Shown here one piece after another: positions 25,426-33,299 of a stretch of DNA of 64,000 nt. Source of the stretch: Paenarthrobacter aurescens (GTDB lineage Bacteria; Actinomycetota; Actinomycetes; Actinomycetales; Micrococcaceae). Numbering within the stretch: position 1 is the first letter of the stretch; the number at the start of each line of letters is the position of its first letter. Position numbers and translations under genes: made by a program. Below the pieces are notes generated by a model. The model had not been told where the DNA came from and searched no databases. It was given only the letters and a program-made list of their open reading frames with translations. The stretch covers positions 3,286,001 through 3,350,000 of the forward strand of contig NZ_CP157456.1 in NCBI RefSeq assembly GCF_041549525.1, written 5' to 3'.

Positions 25426-26327
25426 CGCTTGGCCAGCTGGTTCAGCTTCACTGAAGAGAGCAGTGCCGACGCGTAGGCTTGGTGTCCGGCGTCGCTCGGG
25501 TGGAAGTTGGCGTCCGCCGCTGCCTGGGTCAGGTCCAGGACGATCCACGGATTATCGGAGTTCACCGCGTGCCCAAGGAACCTCTTGGTCACATCGATGA
25601 ACACGGCGTTGGTCCCGCTGCTTGCCACCGCCGCTGCAATGGTTGCGTTGAGGGCATCAATAGCTTGATTGACCAGTATCTGGTTCTGGACCGGAACAAT
25701 GGTGATCCCATTGATCACGATGTCCCCTTGGGATGGATCAAACAAGCGTGGATAGCCAAGGACTGCAATCACTGCATCGGGGGCGCTGGCCTCAATGGCT
25801 TGGTACGTGGTGGCCAAGGCGGTTTGGAGGGCTCCGGACTGCAGATTTGCAATGATGCCCGCAACTGTGGCCGCACACAGCTGGGTGTCCGGGGAAGCAC
25901 AGGCCTGAAGCGCGAGCCCGCTTCCGGCGTCCACGGCACCGGCTGTGATGCTGATCAGCTCAGCACCGGCCAAGGCTTGCTGGCCCGCAGCGATCTGTTG
26001 GGCGATTGTGGGGGTCACAACGTCATAAAACGGGCTGGCATCGCTCAAGACGGCACCGTGGCAAGCCAGGTTAACCGTCAGGGTCACTTTCGGTGAGGCG
26101 TCAGCAAGGTCCACGTAACCGCCTGGGCTTTGCCAACAAGCAACGGGTGGCCTATACAGCCCGTCAGCTCCGGTCCCCGCCGTATACGAATCACCGAGCG
26201 CAACGTAGTCCACCGGTGGCGGTGGCGCTGCGGTTGCCGGACCTGCCGTAAATCCCAAGGTGAGCGCCAGCGCGGCGAGCCCGCCTGCCAAAGCCAGGTT
26301 CCGGCGTCGTGCTTGATGAGTTGCCAT
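25422..26327 (-). CDS. Secreted SGNH/GDSL-fold hydrolase-like protein
   Basis: 301 residues from ATG 26327. A signal peptide (MATHQARRR, hydrophobic core, ATAA cleavage region) is followed by block I YVALGDSYTAGTG and, near the C-terminus, FHPSDAGHQAYA with the catalytic Asp and His. Six or so Cys may form disulfides. The usual block III GxND, which supplies an oxyanion-hole Asn, reads ITAGAVDAG here, so the Asn is absent. It resembles secreted lipases/esterases of actinobacteria, but activity is uncertain. Convergent with the sugar operon. Confidence 0.82.
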   Translation of the reverse strand: MATHQARRRNLALAGGLAALALTLGFTAGPATAAPPPPVDYVALGDSYTAGTGADGLYRPPVACWQSPGGYVDLADASPKVTLTVNLACHGAVLSDASPFYDVVTPTIAQQIAAGQQALAGAELISITAGAVDAGSGLALQACASPDTQLCAATVAGIIANLQSGALQTALATTYQAIEASAPDAVIAVLGYPRLFDPSQGDIVINGITIVPVQNQILVNQAIDALNATIAAAVASSGTNAVFIDVTKRFLGHAVNSDNPWIVLDLTQAAADANFHPSDAGHQAYASALLSSVKLNQLAKR

Positions 26328-26489
26328 GATATTCCCCTCGGTACTGCTGGATGGGGCTCCGGCATTCCGCAGGGCGGATGTGCGGCTCGCCCACCATTCG
26401 GCCGCGTACCGGGGCAATGTGTGGCCAGATTACGCCTGCCGGTGCGCGGGGAAAAGACCCTGGAGACAGGTCAAGGCATTCGGGTGATC

Positions 26490-27086
26490 CTATGCGCTGT
26501 ACTTCGCCAGCCGGAACTCCAGGCCGTTCCGGACCGCTGGCCATTCGTGTTCGAGGATGGAGAACACCACGGTGTCGCGGAGGGCTCCGTCCTCACTGCG
26601 TGAGTGGCTCCGGAGCACGCCGTCCTGCTTGGCCCCCAGCCGGGCGATTGCTTCGCGGGACTGCTGGTTCATCCAGTGCGTGCGGAATTCCACGGCAGGG
26701 CAGCCCAAAGTTTCAAAAGCATGGCGCAGGAGCAGCAGCTTGGAATCCGGGTTGGTCCCCGTGCCGTGGGCTGATGCAGCGTTCCAGGTTGAGCCGATTT
26801 CCAAGCGAGGCGTTTCGGAATCAATGTTCATGTACGTGGTCATGCCGATCAGCTCACCCGTTGCATTGGAGCGGGTAGCAAACGGCAGCATGGATCCTTC
26901 AGCCTGCAGGCGCAGGCGACGATCGATTTCAGCAGCCATGCCCTCAGGTGCTGGGACGGACGTGTACCAAAGCTTCCAAAGATCGCCGTCGCGTGCTGCA
27001 TCCACCAGCCCGTCGTGGTGTTCCTGGCTCAACGGTTCCAGCGTTACGAACTGGCCGGTCAGGGTGATGGGTTCAATAGAAGTCAC
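26490..27086 (-). CDS. GNAT family N-acetyltransferase
   Basis: 198 residues of the RimJ/RimL group: TGQFVTLEPLSQEHHDGLVDAA at the N-terminus, a central GELIGMTTYMNIDSETPRLEIGSTW and FETLGCPAVEFRTHWMNQQSREAIARLGAKQDGVLRSH. The cofactor is acetyl-CoA; the substrate is unknown. It sits 17 nt before the 3-hydroxyacyl-CoA dehydrogenase gene in the minus direction, so it may be the head of a loose operon or transcribed alone. The 162-bp gap downstream (26328-26489) shows nothing notable. Confidence 0.83.
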   Translation of the reverse strand: MTSIEPITLTGQFVTLEPLSQEHHDGLVDAARDGDLWKLWYTSVPAPEGMAAEIDRRLRLQAEGSMLPFATRSNATGELIGMTTYMNIDSETPRLEIGSTWNAASAHGTGTNPDSKLLLLRHAFETLGCPAVEFRTHWMNQQSREAIARLGAKQDGVLRSHSRSEDGALRDTVVFSILEHEWPAVRNGLEFRLAKYSA

Positions 27087-27102
27087 CCGGTTAGCCTAAC
27101 GG

Positions 27103-27966
27103 CTAGTCATTCCACTCGAAGAAGCCCTTGCCTGACTTGCGTCCCAGTTCACCGCGGGCCACTTTATCCCGCAGGATCTGCGGCGGAGCGAAACGGTCAC
27201 CGAGAGTGGAGTGCAGATACTCTGCGATTCCCAGCCGGACGTCCAAGCCCACAATGTCTGTGGTCTTCAACGGACCGGTGGGGTGCTTGTAGCCCAGGAC
27301 CATGGCGGCATCGATGTCCTCCGCGGAAGCCACGCCTTCTTCCACCATGCGCATCGCTTCAAGGGCAATGGCGACGCCGAGCCTTGAGGAGGCAAAGCCC
27401 GGAGCGTCATTGACGACGACGGCGGTCTTGCCGAGTGCCTCCGTCCAGCTTTTCGCCGCTTCAGCGAGTTCGGGAGACGTTTCCTTGGCCAGCACCACTT
27501 CAATGAGGGTGGACGCGGGCACCGGGTTGAAGAAGTGCAGGCCCACGAAGTTGGCTGGACGGCGAAGTTCGTTGGCCAGGCCGGTCACGGACAAGGACGA
27601 CGTGTTGGAGGCCAGGAATGCATCCGCGGAGAGGTGCTCTTCCACTGCCTTCAGGGCTGTGACCTTGAGATCGTAGTCTTCAGGCACGGCCTCCACTACG
27701 AGGCCGCAGTGGATGAAGGACTGGTAATCAGTGGAGGTGCTGAACCGGGACATCGCCGCGTCAGGGGTTTCATTGAGGGTGCCTCGGGCAGCGGACTTCG
27801 CCACGGCATCAGCAACGCGGCCCTGTGCTCCGCTTGCTGCCTCATGGTCACGTTCAACCACAATCACCGTGGCACCTTTGGTGAGGAACGCATGGGCTAT
27901 TCCAGCACCCATCCGGCCACCACCAAGGACTCCTACAACGTGCGGGATGGCGGGGGCTTGGGTCAT
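27103..27966 (-). CDS. paaH: 3-hydroxyacyl-CoA dehydrogenase
   Basis: 287 residues. N-terminal Rossmann motif VLGGGRMGAGIAHAFLTKGA with the acidic VVERD, then ASNTSSLSVT, FFNPVPAST and the C-terminal helical domain HPTGPLKTTDIVGLDVRL. It oxidises a 3-hydroxyacyl-CoA with NAD. It is the last gene of a thiolase-hydratase-dehydrogenase operon whose promoter has a paa-type operator, which supports a role in the lower phenylacetate/beta-oxidation route (PaaH). The exact substrate is inferred. 4-nt overlap with the hydratase gene. Confidence 0.85.
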   Translation of the reverse strand: MTQAPAIPHVVGVLGGGRMGAGIAHAFLTKGATVIVVERDHEAASGAQGRVADAVAKSAARGTLNETPDAAMSRFSTSTDYQSFIHCGLVVEAVPEDYDLKVTALKAVEEHLSADAFLASNTSSLSVTGLANELRRPANFVGLHFFNPVPASTLIEVVLAKETSPELAEAAKSWTEALGKTAVVVNDAPGFASSRLGVAIALEAMRMVEEGVASAEDIDAAMVLGYKHPTGPLKTTDIVGLDVRLGIAEYLHSTLGDRFAPPQILRDKVARGELGRKSGKGFFEWND

Positions 27967-28784
27967 TTCCGGGTCCTGTCTTGCGTCTGTTCGGGAGTAG
28001 TTGAGGTGGCGTCTGTGTCTTGCGAAGCTTTGGCCGATTTCTTGTCCAGGAAAGCCTGCATACGGTCAAACTTCGCCTGGGACTCAAAGAGGATTCCCTG
28101 CGCCAGGGTATCGATCAGCGGGTGGGCCTCGGCCGGGGCGTGGAACACGGATTTGGTGATCCGCACGGCCAAGGGGTCCTGACGCGCAATCCGGTCCGCC
28201 AGCTTGTGTGCCGCGTCCATCAACTCGGGCGCTTCGTGGATTTCGGTGATGAGGCTGATGCGCAGGGCTTCCTCAGCGCGGAGCACAGCACCGGCCAAGA
28301 GAATTTCCTTGGCTTTCGGTTCGCCCACCAGTTCCTTCAGCCGCCAACTGGCACCGGCTGCGGCCAGGATCCCCAAGCCGGTTTCCGGGTTTCCGATCCG
28401 GACGCTGGGAGTTCCAATGCGGAAGTCCGCAGCGTAAGCGAGCTCGGCTCCCCCGCCAAGGCAGTAACCGTCCAAAGCGGCGATGACGGGCATGGGCAAC
28501 TTGGCGATGCGCACAAAGATCGTGGAGTTGATCCCCTGCAAGGCATCATCCCGGCGGCGTTCGCGTAGCTGTCCAATGTCCGCACCCGAGGCAAAAACGC
28601 CCTCAGTTCCGGCGATGATCAGCACTTTAGGGTTTCGCTCAAGCTCCGCGCAGACCATGTGAAGCTCGTCCACCATGGTCTGATCGATCGCGTTCCGGAC
28701 CTCGGGCCGGTTCAGCAGAACCGTAAGCCGGTCCTCGCGTTCCTCCAGCAGGAGGGTGGTGAAGTTTTCCGGATCCAGTGCCAT
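27963..28784 (-). CDS. Enoyl-CoA hydratase/isomerase family protein
   Basis: 273 residues of the crotonase fold. FASGADIGQLRERR forms part of the CoA-binding oxyanion region, YCLGGGAELAYAADFRIG is the second, and NPETGLGILAAAGAS carries an acidic residue of the active site. The C-terminus has a Ser/Thr-rich tail past residue 255. It hydrates or isomerises an enoyl-CoA between the thiolase and dehydrogenase steps encoded next to it. Starts 1 nt from the thiolase stop. Confidence 0.87.
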   Translation of the reverse strand: MALDPENFTTLLLEEREDRLTVLLNRPEVRNAIDQTMVDELHMVCAELERNPKVLIIAGTEGVFASGADIGQLRERRRDDALQGINSTIFVRIAKLPMPVIAALDGYCLGGGAELAYAADFRIGTPSVRIGNPETGLGILAAAGASWRLKELVGEPKAKEILLAGAVLRAEEALRISLITEIHEAPELMDAAHKLADRIARQDPLAVRITKSVFHAPAEAHPLIDTLAQGILFESQAKFDRMQAFLDKKSAKASQDTDATSTTPEQTQDRTRK

Positions 28785-30011
28785 TTAGACGCCCTCCAGC
28801 AGCATCGCAGTGCCCTGCCCCACGCCGATGCACATGGTTGCCAACCCGAGCTTAGGTCCGGTAGCTGAAGCGAGTTCCCGCTCCATGCGACCCAGCAGCG
28901 TGATGGCAATGCGTGAGCCGCTGGAACCGAGCGGGTGCCCCAAACTGATGGCACCGCCGTCGTTGTTCACGATCTCCGGGTTCAAACCCAGGCGGCGGAT
29001 GGTGGCAAGTGACTGCGTGGCGAAAGCCTCGTTAAGTTCAACCGCGCCCAGTTGATCCACGGTGAGGCCGGTGCGGGCCAGGACCTTTTGTGTGGCTGGG
29101 ACGGGACCGATGCCCATGATTTCCGGTTCGCATCCAGCCGAAGCGCCGTCGATGATGCGGGCGCGCGGCGTCAGGCCAAACTTGTTGATGGCGGCTTCGG
29201 AGGCCACGATGATGGCCGAGGCGCCGTCGTTCAGCGAGGAGGAGTTGCCTGCGGTGACCACTGATCCTCCCGGAACCACCGGCCGCAGCCCGGCTAGAAC
29301 ATCCATGGTGGTGCCTTCGCGGGGGCCTTCATCGGTATCCACCACGGTCTCTGACTTCCGCGTCTTCACGGTGACGGGAACGATCTCGTCTTTGAATCGC
29401 CCACCGGCAATTGCGGCAAGGGCGAGCTCGTGGGAGCGAACAGCAAAGGCGTCAGCGTCTTCACGGGAAATGTTGTCCACGCGGCCAACTTCCTCGGCCG
29501 TTTCCGGCATGGAGTACGTCATCTTGCCGTCGCGGGAGAGCTCACCCTTGGTGAACAGCGGATTGGCGAAGCGCCAGCCGATGGAGGTATCGAAGATCTG
29601 GCCCGGCTTGGCGAACGCCGTGGTGGGCTTCTCCTGCACCCACGGGGCACGGCTCATGGACTCCACACCGCCGGCCACTACGATGTCCGCAGCTCCGGAC
29701 TTGATCATGTGGCTGGCCATGATGATTGCGCTCAGTCCCGAGGCGCACAGTCGGTTCACTGTGATACCCGGGATGTGCAGGGGAAGTCCGGCGAGCAGGG
29801 TTGCCATGCGGGCCACGTTCCGGTTTTCCTCGCCCGCACCGTTGGCGTTGCCGAGGATCACCTCATCAATGGAGTCAGGATCGACGCCGGCACGCGCCAC
29901 CGCTTCCCGGACCACCAATGCTGCGAGATCGTCCGGGCGGACGGAGGACAGAGCCCCGCCGTAGCGACCTACAGGCGTGCGTGCGCCGCCAACAAGAAAA
30001 GCCTCGACCAT
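28785..30011 (-). CDS. Acetyl-CoA acyltransferase (3-oxoadipyl-CoA thiolase type)
   Basis: 408 residues from ATG 30011. The nucleophilic Cys is in NRLCASGLSAI (about 90). The C-terminus has GHPLGSSGSRI (His) and MCIGVGQGTAML (second Cys and Gly-rich motif). EAFLVGGARTPVGRYGGALSSVRPDDLA is typical of PcaF/PaaJ thiolases. It cleaves a 3-oxoacyl-CoA to acetyl-CoA and a shorter acyl-CoA. First gene of the operon. A TetR-type site lies 46 bp upstream. Confidence 0.87.
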   Translation of the reverse strand: MVEAFLVGGARTPVGRYGGALSSVRPDDLAALVVREAVARAGVDPDSIDEVILGNANGAGEENRNVARMATLLAGLPLHIPGITVNRLCASGLSAIIMASHMIKSGAADIVVAGGVESMSRAPWVQEKPTTAFAKPGQIFDTSIGWRFANPLFTKGELSRDGKMTYSMPETAEEVGRVDNISREDADAFAVRSHELALAAIAGGRFKDEIVPVTVKTRKSETVVDTDEGPREGTTMDVLAGLRPVVPGGSVVTAGNSSSLNDGASAIIVASEAAINKFGLTPRARIIDGASAGCEPEIMGIGPVPATQKVLARTGLTVDQLGAVELNEAFATQSLATIRRLGLNPEIVNNDGGAISLGHPLGSSGSRIAITLLGRMERELASATGPKLGLATMCIGVGQGTAMLLEGV

Positions 30012-30056
30012 GAGAACATCCTTCGCGAAGTGAAAGGGACCGGCCCGGAATAATAT

Positions 30057-30070
30057 ACCGACCGTTCGTT
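30057..30070. promoter_or_regulatory. Candidate TetR-type operator before the thiolase operon
   Basis: ACCGACCGTTCGTT resembles the paaZ site ACCGGCCGTTCGGT at 12 of 14 positions. It is followed by CTATAAAG, which on the minus strand lies at the promoter of the thiolase gene. It suggests the beta-oxidation operon shares control with the paa genes. Confidence 0.55.
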
Positions 30071-30153
30071 CTATAAAGATTACACGGCCCGGGGAGCCGG
30101 TCAACAGCTGAAGCGCTCAGTTACGGATCAGCAGAGACCGGCCCCAGCCCGAA

Positions 30154-30810
30154 TCAGAGCACTCGAATTCCCAAATGTCCCGCCAACAGCGGTGCCATGA
30201 GGCTCAACTGGTAATCATCGATCACCACTCCGGCCAGCCCCGCCAAGCCGTTGATTCCGCGGAACTCCGAGGTCCGCAGATCCACATCCTTCAACTTGGC
30301 GCCCGTGACATCCAGTGTGCCAATGGTGCAGTTCTTCAAAGCCAACCGCGTACCCGTGCATCCACCCAGGTCCAGTTCATTGATGATGCAATCGGAAATC
30401 TGGATATCCATGAGCTTGGAACCACGCAGGTTCACATAGTCCAGCTTGCCGCCATCGATTCGGACGGAGCGCCAATTTCCCTCATAGAGTTCGGCCGATC
30501 CCCACCGGGGGTTGGAGATCTCCACGTCCTGCCAGGAAGTCCGCGCAGCCATGAAGACCGGGGCGTATGGCTCGGAGAAGATGCACTCGCGGAACGTCGC
30601 ACCCCGCAGCTGAGCCTCGTTGAAGGAGACCCCGTTCAGCTCGCACTCAATGAAATCGGCGCCGCTCAGTTCCTCTCCGTCGGCAGAAACACGGGTGAGC
30701 CTGACGCCGTCGTACCGTTCGCCGCGCTGGAAGTCCGGGGCGTCGTCGTCGCGCAGTTCATCCAACCGCACCGGCGAAATCTTTGGCGCCGCCACCTTCG
30801 CTGCCGCCAT
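30154..30810 (-). CDS. Pentapeptide-repeat protein
   Basis: 218 residues. From about 45 onward, every fifth residue is Leu/Phe-like: SGADFIECELNGVSFNEAQLRGATFRECIF, and later LDYVNLRGSKLMDIQISDCIINELDLGG. This forms a right-handed quadrilateral beta-helix. Such proteins can mimic DNA or act as scaffolds; no function can be assigned here. No signal peptide. The start ATG 30810 overlaps the SRPBCC stop (TGATG), so the two form an operon. Confidence 0.85.
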   Translation of the reverse strand: MAAAKVAAPKISPVRLDELRDDDAPDFQRGERYDGVRLTRVSADGEELSGADFIECELNGVSFNEAQLRGATFRECIFSEPYAPVFMAARTSWQDVEISNPRWGSAELYEGNWRSVRIDGGKLDYVNLRGSKLMDIQISDCIINELDLGGCTGTRLALKNCTIGTLDVTGAKLKDVDLRTSEFRGINGLAGLAGVVIDDYQLSLMAPLLAGHLGIRVL

Positions 30811-31268
30811 CAGAGCGATTCCGCTTTGGCTGCGATCTCGGCCAGGTCCTTGCTCAGGGCCTTGCGGGTCATGTTCATACCTATCTTCCCGAACAGGGCC
30901 ATACCCACCTTGCTGATGAACGAGGGATTGACCATCTCCGCGCCGAAAGTCAGGGTCAGATCCGTACCGCCATCGCGCTCGGTAAGGTTGAAGCGGCTGG
31001 TGTAGTCCGCCCCACCCTGAAGCGCCTTGACCGTAGTGCTGCGTGGAGGGTCCGTCTCGGAAACCCACATCTCGACGGTCTCCTGCTTACCCATCATGGT
31101 CCGCGTTTCCTTCCAGCGCGTTCCCTCCCCATAAGGGCCTTCGCTGAGCATCTGGATTGAGTTGATGCCGGAGAGCGTGGCGGCCGAGCCGGGAATGTCC
31201 GATATGACGGCCCAAACCTTCTCCGGGCTGGCCTTAATGTGCTGCGTGAGGGTGGTGGTGTGTTCCAT
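30810..31268 (-). CDS. SRPBCC (START-like) domain protein
   Basis: 152 residues with the START/Bet v1-like pattern: TTLTQHIKASPEKVWAVISDIPG at the N-terminus, EGTRWKETRTMMGKQETVEMWV, and a C-terminal helix FGKIGMNMTRKALSKDLAEIA. The fold makes a deep pocket for a hydrophobic ligand. Ligand and role unknown. First gene of a two-gene unit with the pentapeptide protein. The 3x76-bp repeat lies just upstream. Confidence 0.8.
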   Translation of the reverse strand: MEHTTTLTQHIKASPEKVWAVISDIPGSAATLSGINSIQMLSEGPYGEGTRWKETRTMMGKQETVEMWVSETDPPRSTTVKALQGGADYTSRFNLTERDGGTDLTLTFGAEMVNPSFISKVGMALFGKIGMNMTRKALSKDLAEIAAKAESL

Positions 31269-31314
31269 ACATCGAGCCTAGACCCGGGCACTGACACTCC
31301 CAACAAGCTCGCTC

Positions 31315-31541
31315 GTTGCGAGGCCCGCTCTGCGCCCCTCACGCCCGCCCAACCACGCACACCAGGCCCCACAACGCCCAGCCCCCTCCCGTTGCGAGGC
31401 CCGCTCTGCGCCCCTCACGCCCGCCCAACCACGCACACCAGGCCCCACAACGCCCAGCCCCCTCCCGTTGCGAGGCCCGCTCTGCGCCCCCCACGCCCCA
31501 AATAGCACGCACAACAGGCCCCACAACGCACAGGCGCCCAA
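31315..31541. repeat. 76-bp tandem repeat, about 3 copies
   Basis: GTTGCGAGGCCCGCTCTGCG begins at 31315, 31391 and 31467, exactly 76 bp apart. The first two copies look near-identical and the third diverges after about 30 bp. The array fills most of the 347-bp gap between the SRPBCC start and the permease stop. No convincing gene lies in it; open frames here are the products of the repeat's composition. Confidence 0.9.
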
Positions 31542-31547
31542 ACGCAA

Positions 31548-31582
31548 ACGGCGCGTGCCCCCGAAAAGGAGGCACGCGCCGT
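31548..31582. terminator. Hairpin after the permease gene
   Basis: Perfect 12-bp inverted repeat ACGGCGCGTGCC (31548-31559) and GGCACGCGCCGT (31571-31582). It follows the permease stop (minus strand) by about 33 nt. No T-run follows, a common trait of actinobacterial terminators. Confidence 0.65.
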
Positions 31583-31587
31583 CGTAC

Positions 31588-31614
31588 GTTTGAAGCGTTT
31601 GAAGCGTTTGAAGC
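31588..31614. repeat. Three perfect 9-bp repeats abutting the permease stop
   Basis: GTTTGAAGC occurs at 31588, 31597 and 31606, directly before the permease stop codon (31616-31618 on the minus strand). The permease transcript would read three GCTTCAAAC units right after TAA. Confidence 0.9.
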
Positions 31615-31615
31615 G

Positions 31616-33079
31616 TTAGCTGAACAGCTCGCTCTTGGGCTCGTTGTTCTTGACCTTCTGCCATCCGAGCCACAGCACCAGGGCGAAGAACGGGATGGTG
31701 GCAAGGGTCCACAGGCCCAGGAGGAAGACCTCGCCGGTTTCCTTGTCCGTGATGGAGTCGAAACCGATCAACACGGTGATGGCCAGCAGGGCAATGAGGC
31801 CCACCCAGCTGGTCCACGGCGAGCCGGGCATCGGCAGGGACGAGACGTTGCCGCGCTTCTTTCGCAGGGCAATCTGGCTGGCGAAGATGGAACCCCAGGT
31901 GAAGATCACGCCAATGGAGGCGGTGTTCAGGGCGAGATCGAATGCGTGCGAGCCACCGAGCCAGATGTTGAGGAGGATGCCCACGAGGTACACGCCGCCA
32001 ATGGCCAGGATGGCCGCATACGGCACGTGGCGTGTGGACATCTTGGTGAGCCACTGCGGAGCGTGGCCGTTGTTGGCCATGGTGCGGAAGATGCGGCCGA
32101 TCGAGTACAGGCCGGAGTTGCAGGAAGACAGCGCGGCGGTGATGACGATCATGTTCATCACGTCACCCATCCAGCCGAGGCCCATCTGGCCGAACACGGT
32201 AACGAACGGCGAGGTGCCGGCAACGTACTGATCGGACGGCAGCAGCATGGCCAGCAGGGTCACGGAACCTACGTAGAAGACCACAATACGGACCACGACG
32301 GCGCGGATCGCCTTGGGAACTTCACGTTCCGGGTTCTCCATCTCACCAGCAGTAATGCCGACGAGTTCAATGGCGTTGTAGGCGAAGATCACGGCGTTGA
32401 GGACCAGGATCATCACCAGGCCGCCCTTGGGGAACATGCCCCCGTCTTCGTGGAAGAGGTTGGCCACGGAAGCGTTGCCATCGCCCACCTTGGCGTTGGT
32501 GACAACCATGAACGTGCCGACAGCCAGGAAGATGACGATTGCCGCGACCTTGAGGCAGGATGCCCAGAACTCGAACTCGCCGAACGCCTTGACGCTGAAC
32601 AGGTTCACGGCCACCAGCAGCACCAATGCTGCGATTGCGGACAGTTCAATGGGTACGTTGGGGAAGAAGAACTGGAAGTACAGGCCGATCGCGATCAGCT
32701 CGGCAATGCCCGTCATGGCCCAGTTGATGAAGTACATCCAACCTGAGAGGAAGGCGCCCTTCTTGCCGAACATCTCCCCGGCGTAGCTCACGAACGAGCC
32801 GGAGGTCTGGCGGTACATGATGAGTTCGCCGAGGGCGCGCATCAGCAGGTAAGCGATGACGCCGGCAATGGCGTAGGAGAAGATCAGGGCCGGGCCGGTG
32901 GAGGCCAGACGGCCACCGGCGCCCATGAACAGGCCGACGCCGATAGCGCCACCCATGGCGATCATGGTGACGTGACGGCGGCTCAGGGTCTTCTGATATC
33001 CCTCGGCGCTGAGGTTGGAGTCCGAGGCTGCAGATGAGGCCTTGGAGCTCTGGAGATCTGTGGGAGTACTTTGCGGCAC
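31616..33079 (-). CDS. Amino acid permease (APC superfamily)
   Basis: 487 residues with twelve hydrophobic segments. The first helix region MIAMGGAIGVGLFMGAGGRL, EMENPEREVPKAIRAV and GRIFRTMANNGHAPQWLTKMS are characteristic of the amino-acid transporter (AAT) branch, such as AnsP, GabP and CycA. It is a proton-coupled importer of an amino acid, possibly asparagine or GABA, in the cytoplasmic membrane. It stands alone. The 220-bp region upstream (33080-33299) shows no gene or clear repeat. Confidence 0.88.
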   Translation of the reverse strand: MPQSTPTDLQSSKASSAASDSNLSAEGYQKTLSRRHVTMIAMGGAIGVGLFMGAGGRLASTGPALIFSYAIAGVIAYLLMRALGELIMYRQTSGSFVSYAGEMFGKKGAFLSGWMYFINWAMTGIAELIAIGLYFQFFFPNVPIELSAIAALVLLVAVNLFSVKAFGEFEFWASCLKVAAIVIFLAVGTFMVVTNAKVGDGNASVANLFHEDGGMFPKGGLVMILVLNAVIFAYNAIELVGITAGEMENPEREVPKAIRAVVVRIVVFYVGSVTLLAMLLPSDQYVAGTSPFVTVFGQMGLGWMGDVMNMIVITAALSSCNSGLYSIGRIFRTMANNGHAPQWLTKMSTRHVPYAAILAIGGVYLVGILLNIWLGGSHAFDLALNTASIGVIFTWGSIFASQIALRKKRGNVSSLPMPGSPWTSWVGLIALLAITVLIGFDSITDKETGEVFLLGLWTLATIPFFALVLWLGWQKVKNNEPKSELFS

Positions 33080-33299
33080 AGCTGTTCCTTGTGGGTTGGG
33101 GTGTTGCTGTAGGTGTTACGCCAGTGCCGGAACACGGGCGGCTTTGGCACACAAAATTCGAGCTTTTCCTCTTTGGAGGTCCCGAAGTGTGACAAAGAAC
33201 GCAGAACGCCGAAGCTTCGCGCAACCCGTCTATCTTACGGGATTAACCCCCATGCCCGTGACGCAGGCAACAAGGGGCTGTGGAGAAAGGCCTCCGCGC

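Noticed and set aside
31316..32746. 476-residue plus-strand open frame opposite the amino-acid permease
   Set aside because: It is His/Gly/Gln/Asp-rich composition of the permease's antisense frame, with no domain or start signal; the minus-strand protein is a clear APC transporter.
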